Origin: Thermoleophilaceae bacterium
GTDB lineage: Bacteria > Actinomycetota > Thermoleophilia > Solirubrobacterales > Thermoleophilaceae
Length of the DNA: 64,000 nucleotides
Assembly: GCA_040901445.1 (NCBI GenBank)
Contig: JBBDYQ010000002.1
Location: forward strand, 248,001-312,000
Reading direction: 5' to 3'
The notes under the pieces are model-generated. The model was not told where the DNA came from. It searched no databases and saw only the letters and a program-made list of their open reading frames with translations. The number at the start of each line of letters is the position of its first letter. Positions within the stretch are counted from its first letter, which is position 1. Made by a program: the position numbers and the translations under genes. Of the stretch, positions 27,923 to 34,681 are shown in pieces.

Positions 27923-28165
27923 GCGCGGCGGGATGGCCGCGGCCACCCGCTCGAGCAAGGGGGCCACCTGCGGCCAGTCCTCGGGCTCGACCTTGAACGA
28001 GGCGCCCCCGCCCGGACGCGGCCGCACGACGGCGAAGTCCACCTCGCGCCGCCCCTTCCGGTCGGGCTCGCCGATGCGCAGCTCGATGGCCTGCAGCGGT
28101 AGGCGCATAGTGTCGACCTCGGTCATCGTGAGACCCCAGATCTCCACGACCCGGCCGTCGAACAT
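27920..28165 (-). CDS. Small hypothetical protein
   Basis: An 81-residue protein (MFDGRVVEIWGLTMTEVDTM...) with alternating strands and a C-terminal amphipathic helix. It contains an RREVDFAVVRPRPGGG turn. I do not recognise the family; a small PH-like or beta-sandwich fold is possible but not shown. The start could be ATG 28165 or TTG 28168. The SD is weak (AGG about ten bases upstream). It is followed immediately by the SRP RNA gene, whose -10 element uses its stop codon. Confidence 0.5.
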   Translation of the reverse strand: MFDGRVVEIWGLTMTEVDTMRLPLQAIELRIGEPDRKGRREVDFAVVRPRPGGGASFKVEPEDWPQVAPLLERVAAAIPPR

Positions 28166-28228
28166 CAACAGCAGCCTGCCCGCCCAGACCTCTCCACATC
28201 GCGACCCTACCGTCCCGCCCGGAGCTTC

Positions 28229-28234
28229 TAGACT
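28229..28234 (+). promoter_or_regulatory. -10 element of tRNA-Val
   Basis: TAGACT ends 13 bases before the mature 5' end. The same hexamer precedes tRNA-Pro at 50288. Confidence 0.5.
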
Positions 28235-28247
28235 TCGCGTCGCTCTC

Positions 28248-28319
28248 GGGCGCGTAGCTCAGTGGGAGAGCGCTCGCTTCACACGCGAGAGGTCGCTGGT
28301 TCGAAACCAGCCGCGCCCA
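28248..28319 (+). tRNA. tRNA-Val (anticodon CAC)
   Basis: A complete cloverleaf of 72 bases: acceptor GGGCGCG pairs with CGCGCCC, the anticodon stem CTCGC/GCGAG encloses loop TTCACAC (anticodon CAC), and the T arm is GCTGG-TTCGAAA-CCAGC. The discriminator is A. The 3' CCA is not encoded. Confidence 0.96.
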
Positions 28320-28648
28320 TCCACGTGAAGTCCCTGCATATGGCGGGACCTCGCGGCCCGGCAGCAGCAGACGCGAAGGCCGGGGCGGCACCGCTTCGGC
28401 GCTCCGGTGCCCGTCGGTGCCCAATCGACCGCGACGACCAGGACCCAAACCCCGAGTTCGACCCAACGGGAACCCCGGCCGAAGCCGCCGCCCCGCGCCG
28501 CCTCCGAGCGCGCCGGCCGGCCGGGGCGGCCCGACCGCGCCTCCGGACGCAGCCGTGGCGGAGTTCGGGCCGTGAGCGCCAACCCGTAAAGCTCTGCCGC
28601 CGCGCGGCCGATGGAGGACTGGATACCCGTCCCAACGGAGGACTCGAC
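28320..28648. other. Non-coding gap between tRNA-Val and the beta-repeat gene
   Basis: No convincing gene was seen in this 329-base gap. A GTCCC/GGGAC hairpin near 28330-28350 may terminate the tRNA transcript. Open frames crossing here run through the tRNA and are not believable. The last 20 bases contain the GGAGGA SD of the next gene. Confidence 0.5.
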
Positions 28649-31000
28649 GTGCACCGCTTGACTCTCACTGTGCTCGCCTGCATCGCCGCCGCGCTTGCCA
28701 CTGCGCCTGCCGCGTTCGCGGCCACCAACATCACGGTCGTCGCCGGCGGCGGCACGGTGAACAACAGCGGCGCCCCGAACTTCACGCCGACGGGCCCGGA
28801 CTCGCAGGTCGGCGCCGACCTCATCAACGCCCAGCTCAACGCGGGTACGGATGTCACGCTCGACACGAGCCCGGACAACCTCGAGGCCGGGACGATCACC
28901 GTGAACGCCGCGATCAGCTCGGCGGGCACCGGCGATCTGACCCTCGACGCGGATGACCCGATCACGCAGAGCGCGAGCATCACGGTCGGCGACCTGTCGG
29001 TGATCACGAACACCCTCGACGACGTCGTGCTCACGAACGCCCTGAACGACTTCGGGAGCGTCACCACAGGTGCCGGCCTTGTCGCCACCCTGCAGTTGAC
29101 CGACCAGGACGGGCTCTCGCTTGGCCCACTCTCAGCCAACTCGTCGGCGACGATCGACGCGGGCGGCGCCGTCACCCAAACCGGTGCCGCAATGGTCTCG
29201 GGCACCGTGCGCTTCGACGTGGGCTCGGCCAACGACGTCACGCTGACCAACGCCGGGAACCTCATTGGCGCACTCGCCATCGACAGCGCGGACGACGTGG
29301 ACATCGTCACCACGACGGCGCTGTCGTTGGGCACCAGCGTCATCAGCGACGATCTGTCCGTGACTGCCGGCAGCTTCATCGGGCAGACCGGGGCGGTCGA
29401 CATCGCGGGAACAGCGACGCTCGACGCGGGCGCCGCCAGCGACATCACGCTGAACAACGTGGCAAACGACTTCACGAGCGTCGTGATCGCCGAGGCACAC
29501 GACGTGTCGCTCACCGACGGGAGCGATCTCGCGCTCGGCACGAGTGCCGTGGGCGGCAACCTGACCGCGATCGCGACTGGCGCCCTCACGCAGTCCGGCG
29601 CGTTGACGGTCGCCGGAACCGCGACCGCCACCGGACAGCCGGTCACGCTCGACCAGCCGGGGAACGACTTCGCCGGAGCCGTTCGGATCACCAGCAACGG
29701 CGGCAGCCCGGCGGTCGTGATCGACGCAAACGACCTGACGCTGGCCGACTCGACCTCGGGTGGCGCGCTGACGGCGTGGGCGGGCGACGATCTGACGGTC
29801 ACCGGCGGCGAGACCGTGGCCGCCACGGGTGCCCTCCGGCTGGTGGCCGACAACCAGAGCCCGGCGGCTCCCGCGATCGGCACGGGCGGGATCACCGTCG
29901 GCACGAACGCGGTGCTCACCGGCACCGGCGCGGTGCTGCTCTACGCGGCGCGGCGCGGCGACAACGCGATCGACCCGACCGCGACGTTCAACGCGTCCAC
30001 CTTCACCCCCGGGCCGCTGTTCGTTCCCAGCGCGAGGGAACAGTGGGGCGTCTACTCGCCCGGCGGTACGGCGACTGCGCCGTTCACGTTCTTCTACAAG
30101 GACGCAGACACCTCGCTTCCGCAGGCGGCGATCACGACGCCCACCGACGGCGCGACCTACGAGCAGGGCCAGGTGGTGAACGCGGCCTACTCGTGCAGCG
30201 ACAACGCCGGCGGCTCGGGCATCGCGACCTGCGCGGGCACAGTCGCGAACGGCAGCCCGGTCGACACCGCGACCGCGGGGCAGAAGACCTTCACCGTCGA
30301 GGCGGTGGACGGAGCCGGCAACCGGCGCACGACGAGCGTGACCTACACGGTCGCCGCGCCGTCCGCGGCGCCGCCACCGCCGCCACCGGGGGGCGGCGGG
30401 AATCCCGCAGGCAGCGCTGCGCTGCACGTCAACCGCGGCACGATCGCCTACGGCGGCCTGCTGCGCCTCTCCGGACACATGGGCAACCAGCCGGGCCAGC
30501 CCATGACCATCGAACGACGGCCGGCCGACCAATCACGCGCCGCCCAGACCGACTTCCGCGCCTTCCAGCAGCTCACCACCGGCGGTGACGGCGGCTTCGA
30601 AACCGCGTTCCGCATCGGCACCTCCCAGCAGTTCCGCATCACCGGCCCCGACGGCACCAGCCAGATCCGCGAGATCGCCGTCCGCCCCCGCGTCGCCACC
30701 CTCCTGCGCGGCGCAAACCTGCGCAGCGGCCGCAACTACACGGCCCGCCCCGGCGAGGCGCTGCGGCTCGCCCTGCGCGTCACTCCGATGAAGCGACAGC
30801 TCGTCTTCCGCGTTGAGCGCCGCGGCAACGACGGCGAGTACCACGCCACCCAGCGCCGCGTCGTCCGCACCCGCCGCGGCCGCGCCAACATCAGCTTCGC
30901 GATCGCCGAACCAGGCACCTACCGCATCCGCGTGCTCAGCTTCGGCGACCGCCTCCACGCAGCCGGCAGAAGCCACCCCATCACCGTCACCACTCGTTAG
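28649..31000 (+). CDS. Long secreted beta-strand repeat protein
   Basis: A 783-residue exported protein. Residues 1-26 form a signal peptide ending AFA. Residues about 60-440 consist of imperfect units in which phrases such as DVTLTNxxNDF, DLTLxxxxxLTQTG and GTATLDAG recur, as in filamentous-haemagglutinin-like beta-helices. Residues 500-580 look like an immunoglobulin-like domain with one cysteine pair, followed by a PPPPPPGGGG linker. The last 190 residues are Arg-rich beta structure. A surface adhesin or wall-associated fibre is likely. GTG at 28649 has a strong SD (GGAGGA). No cell-wall sorting motif was seen. Confidence 0.75.
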   Translation: MHRLTLTVLACIAAALATAPAAFAATNITVVAGGGTVNNSGAPNFTPTGPDSQVGADLINAQLNAGTDVTLDTSPDNLEAGTITVNAAISSAGTGDLTLDADDPITQSASITVGDLSVITNTLDDVVLTNALNDFGSVTTGAGLVATLQLTDQDGLSLGPLSANSSATIDAGGAVTQTGAAMVSGTVRFDVGSANDVTLTNAGNLIGALAIDSADDVDIVTTTALSLGTSVISDDLSVTAGSFIGQTGAVDIAGTATLDAGAASDITLNNVANDFTSVVIAEAHDVSLTDGSDLALGTSAVGGNLTAIATGALTQSGALTVAGTATATGQPVTLDQPGNDFAGAVRITSNGGSPAVVIDANDLTLADSTSGGALTAWAGDDLTVTGGETVAATGALRLVADNQSPAAPAIGTGGITVGTNAVLTGTGAVLLYAARRGDNAIDPTATFNASTFTPGPLFVPSAREQWGVYSPGGTATAPFTFFYKDADTSLPQAAITTPTDGATYEQGQVVNAAYSCSDNAGGSGIATCAGTVANGSPVDTATAGQKTFTVEAVDGAGNRRTTSVTYTVAAPSAAPPPPPPGGGGNPAGSAALHVNRGTIAYGGLLRLSGHMGNQPGQPMTIERRPADQSRAAQTDFRAFQQLTTGGDGGFETAFRIGTSQQFRITGPDGTSQIREIAVRPRVATLLRGANLRSGRNYTARPGEALRLALRVTPMKRQLVFRVERRGNDGEYHATQRRVVRTRRGRANISFAIAEPGTYRIRVLSFGDRLHAAGRSHPITVTTR
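28850..29720 (+). repeat. Degenerate beta-helix repeats within the surface protein gene
   Basis: Units of roughly 55-65 codons repeat phrases built on ND(V/I)TLTN..NDF and GALTQTGA. The DNA copies are diverged, so the repeat is seen better in protein than in DNA. Confidence 0.55.
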
Positions 31001-31024
31001 ATCTCATCCTGCGGCTGCCGACGA

Positions 31025-31042
31025 TCGGGCACCGGTGCCCGA
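31025..31042. terminator. Perfect palindrome after the surface protein gene
   Basis: TCGGGCACC and GGTGCCCGA are directly apposed, forming an 18-base perfect palindrome 25 bases after the stop at 31000. It is a likely terminator hairpin; a protein-binding site is the alternative. Confidence 0.5.
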
Positions 31043-31146
31043 CATCGGAAGGCATCCACGCCGATCCGGTGGCATCCGGACTGCGCACTGACGAGGCGAT
31101 GTGAGCTCGCCGCCGGGCCCGCGAATTGCGGTCCGGCGAGCGCTCT

Positions 31147-31428
31147 TCAGGTCGCCGATGTCTCGATCCGAGGATCCGGATCGCAGCGCGGACAGACCTT
31201 GATGACGCTGTAGCCGATGATCGACTGCTGCGTGCCCCGAGCCTTCTGGAGGAGGGGGCGGCGCACTGCGTCGCGGCGCCCGCCGCAGGTCGTACACGCC
31301 CAGGGATCGTGCGTCCATTCGTGACCGCAGCCGTGGCAGGTGATGTGGACGACGTCGTCCTCGCGGCGCCCCCGCAGGTTCTTCTGCTCGCCGCACGAAG
31401 CGCAGGCGAAGTCCGGAGTCGTGCTCAC
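31147..31428 (-). CDS. Four-CxxC zinc-ribbon protein
   Basis: A 93-residue protein with four CxxC pairs (C9/C12, C31/C34, C45/C48, C79/C82), enough for two zinc ribbons. The first pairs sit in CASCG and CHGCGHEW, which resemble transcription-factor and ribosomal zinc ribbons. A basic stretch (RRDAVRRPLLQKAR) lies between the third and fourth pairs. It is probably nucleic-acid or protein binding. GTG at 31428 is leaderless, with TACCCT seven bases upstream. An operator-like half site lies just beyond its -10. Confidence 0.7.
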   Translation of the reverse strand: MSTTPDFACASCGEQKNLRGRREDDVVHITCHGCGHEWTHDPWACTTCGGRRDAVRRPLLQKARGTQQSIIGYSVIKVCPRCDPDPRIETSAT

Positions 31429-31435
31429 GCGAGAG

Positions 31436-31441
31436 AGGGTA
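31436..31441 (-). promoter_or_regulatory. -10 element of the zinc-ribbon gene (leaderless)
   Basis: Minus-strand TACCCT, then seven bases, then GTG at 31428. Confidence 0.55.
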
Positions 31442-31466
31442 GCCAGACGTGAACGTACAGACGACA

Positions 31467-31484
31467 CTCACGTAACGGTAGACT
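31467..31484 (+). promoter_or_regulatory. MerR-operator-like site A
   Basis: CTCACGTAACGGTA (31467-31480) runs directly into a -10-like TAGACT (31479-31484). The 14 bases match site B at 32393-32406 exactly. The left arm of the palindrome is poorly conserved here, so this is a half site. Confidence 0.45.
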
Positions 31485-31565
31485 CATCCTTGGTGACTCG
31501 CCGAGACAGACTGGCGATATCGTCCCATCCTGGCCGCGAGGGTATCCAGGGCAGCTCCGCCATGC

Positions 31566-31787
31566 CTACCCGGCGCCGGCGCCCACCGGCACGTCGGGGA
31601 TGTGGGCCCAGATGTCGCGGAGGTGCGCGAAGCGACGCTCCCCCGGCAGCTCCTCGAGGAGCGAGACGATCTCCCCCCGAGCACCCTGGCGCTCCGCGAG
31701 CGCGACCATCTCCGGGCGGCTGGCGGGTCCTGATTTGAATGCATCGCGAACGGCCTCCGCGATCTCGAGGCGAGTGACGTCGATCAA
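31566..31787 (-). CDS. DUF2795 family protein
   Basis: A 73-residue protein with the DUF2795 layout: an N-terminal helix-turn-helix-like segment and the signature LPGERRFAHLRDIWAHIPDVPV. The function of the family is unknown; small size and acidic/basic patches suggest a regulator or nucleic-acid-associated protein. It starts with TTG at 31787, with the SD AGGAG seven bases upstream. It is divergent from the MerR gene at 31882, and operator-like site C lies between the two starts, so MerR control is likely. Confidence 0.8.
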   Translation of the reverse strand: MIDVTRLEIAEAVRDAFKSGPASRPEMVALAERQGARGEIVSLLEELPGERRFAHLRDIWAHIPDVPVGAGAG

Positions 31788-31811
31788 GATCTACTCCTGT
31801 CCTGCCTGACT

Positions 31812-31835
31812 TACCCTTACGTGACTGTAGAGTAG
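31812..31835 (-). promoter_or_regulatory. MerR-operator-like site C
   Basis: TACCCTTACG (31812-31821) equals the left arm of site B. The second arm (31826-31835) is degenerate. It lies between the divergent DUF2795 and MerR starts. Confidence 0.45.
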
Positions 31836-31869
31836 CAGCGCCCCGGCCCGGGAGCGCCGGAGGGTTCGC

Positions 31870-31875
31870 TAGGTT
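31870..31875 (+). promoter_or_regulatory. -10 element of the MerR gene at 31882 (leaderless)
   Basis: TAGGTT ends six bases before the ATG at 31882. Confidence 0.5.
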
Positions 31876-31881
31876 GAGAAG

Positions 31882-32340
31882 ATGAGCGAGAACCGTCGAA
31901 CAGAGGCGGCGGAGCCCGAGGGCGCGAGCGGGGACGTCCTGCAGATCGGCGAGGTCGCCGAGCGGCTGGGCCTGTCACTGCGGACGATCCGCTACTACGA
32001 AGAGCTGGGGCTGGTCACGCCGTCGGCCCGCAGCCCCGGAGGGTTCCGGCTCTATTCCGAGGCGGACGTCAAGCGCCTCGAGCTCGTGCGGGAGATGAAG
32101 CCGCTCGACCTCACGCTGACGCAGGTCAGTGACCTGCTCGACGCCCTGGACCGCCTGGAGGAGGCCGCCGCGGGCAGCACCGAATTCGACGACGCGCTCG
32201 AGCGCCTGTCGTCGCACGCCCGCTCCGCCGCCGAGCGCTGTGCCGACCTCGAACAGCGCGTAGGACGCGCCCGTGCCTTCTCCGACCGGCTGAAGCGCGA
32301 AGCCCGCCGCTACCGCCGGCTGGCCAACGGCGGCCGCTGA
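31882..32340 (+). CDS. MerR-family transcriptional regulator
   Basis: A 152-residue regulator. The N-terminal winged helix is at about residues 20-90, with the canonical IGEVAERLGLSLRTIRYYEELGLV and GFRLYSEADVKRLELV. A long dimerisation helix follows (100-145). There is a single Cys (in AAERCADL) and no metal-binding loop, so it is not a metal sensor of the CueR type. Its effector is unknown. Three copies of an operator-like motif lie within 600 bases on both sides. The gene is leaderless. Confidence 0.9.
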   Translation: MSENRRTEAAEPEGASGDVLQIGEVAERLGLSLRTIRYYEELGLVTPSARSPGGFRLYSEADVKRLELVREMKPLDLTLTQVSDLLDALDRLEEAAAGSTEFDDALERLSSHARSAAERCADLEQRVGRARAFSDRLKREARRYRRLANGGR

Positions 32341-32382
32341 ACCGCCGTAGGGCCGAGTGGCCGTAGCGACGGCTGCTGCTGC

Positions 32383-32410
32383 TACCCTTACGCTCACGTA
32401 ACGGTAGTGT
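32383..32410 (+). promoter_or_regulatory. MerR-operator-like site B, full palindrome
   Basis: Arms TACCCTTACG (32383-32392) and CGTAACGGTA (32397-32406) form an inverted repeat with one mismatch around CTCA. The right arm ends in a -10-like TAGTGT (32405-32410). It lies immediately downstream of merR and upstream of two tiny ORFs. Confidence 0.55.
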
Positions 32411-32412
32411 CT

Positions 32413-32592
32413 ATGCCCCATCGCTCACCTCCATCCGCCAAGACGGAGCGCCGCATCCAGCGCGTTCGGACGGCCCTGCGCGGACACGAAGCCGGCGCCA
32501 GGCCGCGCGGCGCGGCGCGCGGGTCTGCCACCGCCCGAGCCAGCCTGACGACTCGGGCGGCCCGGGTGCGCTACGTCCTCGCCGGGCGGTAG
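32413..32592 (+). CDS. Possible small basic protein downstream of operator B
   Basis: A 59-residue frame beginning ATG at 32413, rich in Arg and Ala (MPHRSPPSAKTERRIQRVRT...). No family is recognised and no SD is visible. The case for it being real is its position two bases after the -10-like TAGTGT and the directly adjacent second ORF (TAGATG junction). If the transcript starts seven bases after TAGTGT, this ATG would be missed, so translation is uncertain. Confidence 0.3.
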   Translation: MPHRSPPSAKTERRIQRVRTALRGHEAGARPRGAARGSATARASLTTRAARVRYVLAGR

Positions 32593-32703
32593 ATGCACGC
32601 CGTCGACACGTCCCGTGTAGCCGGCCGGGGCGCCACCTTCCGCGTCTTCGCCCTCGCGATCATCGTCGTGCGGATCTGGTTTGAGCGCACCTCGTCGCGG
32701 TAA
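32593..32703 (+). CDS. Possible 36-residue single-helix membrane peptide
   Basis: ATG at 32593 abuts the TAG of the preceding tiny ORF. The predicted peptide has a basic N-terminal half, one short hydrophobic helix (FRVFALAIIVVRIWF) and a basic tail. It is too short for routine gene callers. It could be a small membrane regulator or chance; only its context supports it. Confidence 0.28.
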   Translation: MHAVDTSRVAGRGATFRVFALAIIVVRIWFERTSSR

Positions 32704-32829
32704 GGCGTCGCGGCAATTCGCCGGCGCCTCGGCTGCGCGAGGACTTCTCACTGGGCGGTCAACCGGCGACCAGCAACGCGGCGACCGCGATGATGCCGAG
32801 GTGCAGGCCTGGTCGCGCCAGATGCGTCC

Positions 32830-34494
32830 TTAGATCTCCACCACGACCGGCAGGATCATCGGCCGTCGCTTCAACCGCCGGTAGACGAACTTCGCCAGAT
32901 CGTCGTGGAGGATCTGCTGGATCAGCTCAGGCTCGTGGATGTCGTCGTCGGAGGCGCGGTCGAGCGAGTCCTCGATCGCCTCTCGGATGTCATCGAGGAG
33001 AGGGTCCTCGTCCTCCGTGAACGGAACGCCCCGGAGCACGATCTCGTGCGGAGCGAGCGTCTCGCCGTCCTGAGCCGACACCGTAGCCACGACGAACATG
33101 ATCCCGTCCGACGACAGCTCGCGCCGGTCGCGCAGGGCCACTTCGGTCGGGTCGCCGAGCTCGATGCCGTCGATGAGGACCATCCCCGCCTGCACCCGCT
33201 CTCCGAGGCGGGCTCCCTTCGCATCGATCTCGAGCGGGATGCCGTTGTCGGCCCTGAAGATGTGATCGGCGGGGATGCCCACCGCCTCTCCGAGCTCGGC
33301 ATGGAGCCGGATGCGCTTGTGGTCACCGTGGACGGGCATCAGGTAGCGCGGACGTGTGAGGTTGAGCATCAGCTTGAGCTCCTCTCGGTGCCCGTGCCCA
33401 GAGGTGTGGATCGGCGCGTCGCGACCTGTGACGACGTTGCAGCCGATCCGGAACAGGTGATCGACGGTCTCGTTGACCGCGCGCTCGTTGCCCGGGATCG
33501 GCGTGGCCGAGAAGACGACGGTGTCGCCGGCGTGCAGCCTCACCTGGCGGTGTTCGCGGTAGGCCATCCTCCGCAAGGCCGACAGTGGCTCTCCCTGCGA
33601 GCCGGTGGTGACGATCACAAGCTCCTCGTCCGGTACCTTCTCGATGCCCTTCCCGTCGACGAGCGTCCCCTCGGGGATCCGGATGTGGCCGAGATCGCGG
33701 CCGATCTTCACGTTCTTGACCATCGAGCGGCCCAGCAGGGCCACTCGCCTGTCCAGAGCGACCGCGGCGTCGACGACCTGCTGGACGCGATGGATGTTCG
33801 AGGCAAAGCTCGTCACGACGATCCGGCCCTCGCAGCGCGCGAAGACCTCGCGGAGCCGCGGCCCGATCTCCGACTCCGACAGCGCAAATCCGTCGCGGTC
33901 GGCATTGGTCGAGTCGCCGCACAGCAGCAGCAGGCCGTCCTCGCCGAAGCGGGCCAGACGCCCGACGTCGGCCGGCTTGCCGTCGACCGGAGTCTGGTCG
34001 AAGCGGTAGTCGCCGGTGAAGAGCACGGTGCCGAGCTTCGTTGTCAACGCGACGGCCGCCGCGTCCGGGATCGAGTGGGTGAGATGGACCAGCTCGATGC
34101 CGAACGGGCCGGCCGTGACCGGCGCTCCCGGCTCGAGGCGCTTCACCGGGCATTTCTGGCGATGCTCGTCGAGCTTCGAGCGGGCCATGGCGGCGGTCAG
34201 CCGGCGCCCATAGATGACGGGCACGGCATCCTCGCCGAGCTGGCGGATGAGCCACGGGAGCCCGCCGAGATGGTCCTCGTGGCCGTGGGTCACGACGACC
34301 GCCGCGATCCTGTCGCGACGCTCGAGCAGGTACGAGGCGTCCGGCACCACGAGGTCGATGCCGTGCTGGTCCGCCGTGGGGAAGCGGACCCCCGCGTCGA
34401 TCACGACGATGGCCCCGTCGTACTCGACGACGGTCATGTTCTTGCCGATCTCGCCCAAGCCGCCCAGCGGCAGCACACGAAGCGTCGAACTCAC
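32830..34494 (-). CDS. rnj: Ribonuclease J
   Basis: A 554-residue metallo-beta-lactamase/beta-CASP nuclease that performs 5'-3' exonucleolytic and endonucleolytic RNA decay. The zinc motif HGHEDH is at residues 70-75, the loop FTGDYRFDQTPVDG follows, and the beta-CASP region has TTGSQGEP and a downstream SGHGHREELKLM, PVHGDHKR. The C-terminal domain mediates dimerisation. GTG at 34494 has no SD. It lies downstream of release factor 3 on the same strand, with a 187-base gap that holds operator-like site D. Confidence 0.94.
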   Translation of the reverse strand: MSSTLRVLPLGGLGEIGKNMTVVEYDGAIVVIDAGVRFPTADQHGIDLVVPDASYLLERRDRIAAVVVTHGHEDHLGGLPWLIRQLGEDAVPVIYGRRLTAAMARSKLDEHRQKCPVKRLEPGAPVTAGPFGIELVHLTHSIPDAAAVALTTKLGTVLFTGDYRFDQTPVDGKPADVGRLARFGEDGLLLLCGDSTNADRDGFALSESEIGPRLREVFARCEGRIVVTSFASNIHRVQQVVDAAVALDRRVALLGRSMVKNVKIGRDLGHIRIPEGTLVDGKGIEKVPDEELVIVTTGSQGEPLSALRRMAYREHRQVRLHAGDTVVFSATPIPGNERAVNETVDHLFRIGCNVVTGRDAPIHTSGHGHREELKLMLNLTRPRYLMPVHGDHKRIRLHAELGEAVGIPADHIFRADNGIPLEIDAKGARLGERVQAGMVLIDGIELGDPTEVALRDRRELSSDGIMFVVATVSAQDGETLAPHEIVLRGVPFTEDEDPLLDDIREAIEDSLDRASDDDIHEPELIQQILHDDLAKFVYRRLKRRPMILPVVVEI

Positions 34495-34640
34495 CGGGCC
34501 CGGGCGACCTATCGCCGCGATGCCGACATGGGATGGGTACTGGCCGCGAAGCTCGAGGCTGGCTGCTCCACTGGCCGCCCCCGCTCGGAGCTGAGCTCAA
34601 GCGGTCCGGAGCCGGAGCAGCACCTGCGAGCTGGAACTCT

Positions 34641-34663
34641 CACCCTCACGTCGCGGAAGGGTA
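34641..34663 (-). promoter_or_regulatory. Possible MerR-operator-like site D
   Basis: CACCCTCACG and CGGAAGGGTA surround TCG. The right arm differs from the half site in site C at one of ten bases. It lies in the gap between prfC and rnj. The match is weaker than for sites A-C. Confidence 0.3.
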
Positions 34664-34681
34664 GCAGTGGGCCGGAGGCCC

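Noticed and set aside
28262-28648. An N-terminal extension of the beta-repeat protein running through tRNA-Val
   Set aside because: The frame crosses the tRNA; GTG at 28649 has a strong SD and a signal peptide directly after it.
31493-31738. A leaderless GTG frame downstream of operator-like site A
   Set aside because: TAGACT lies eight bases before it, but the Arg/Pro-rich product is mostly antisense to DUF2795 and resembles no protein.
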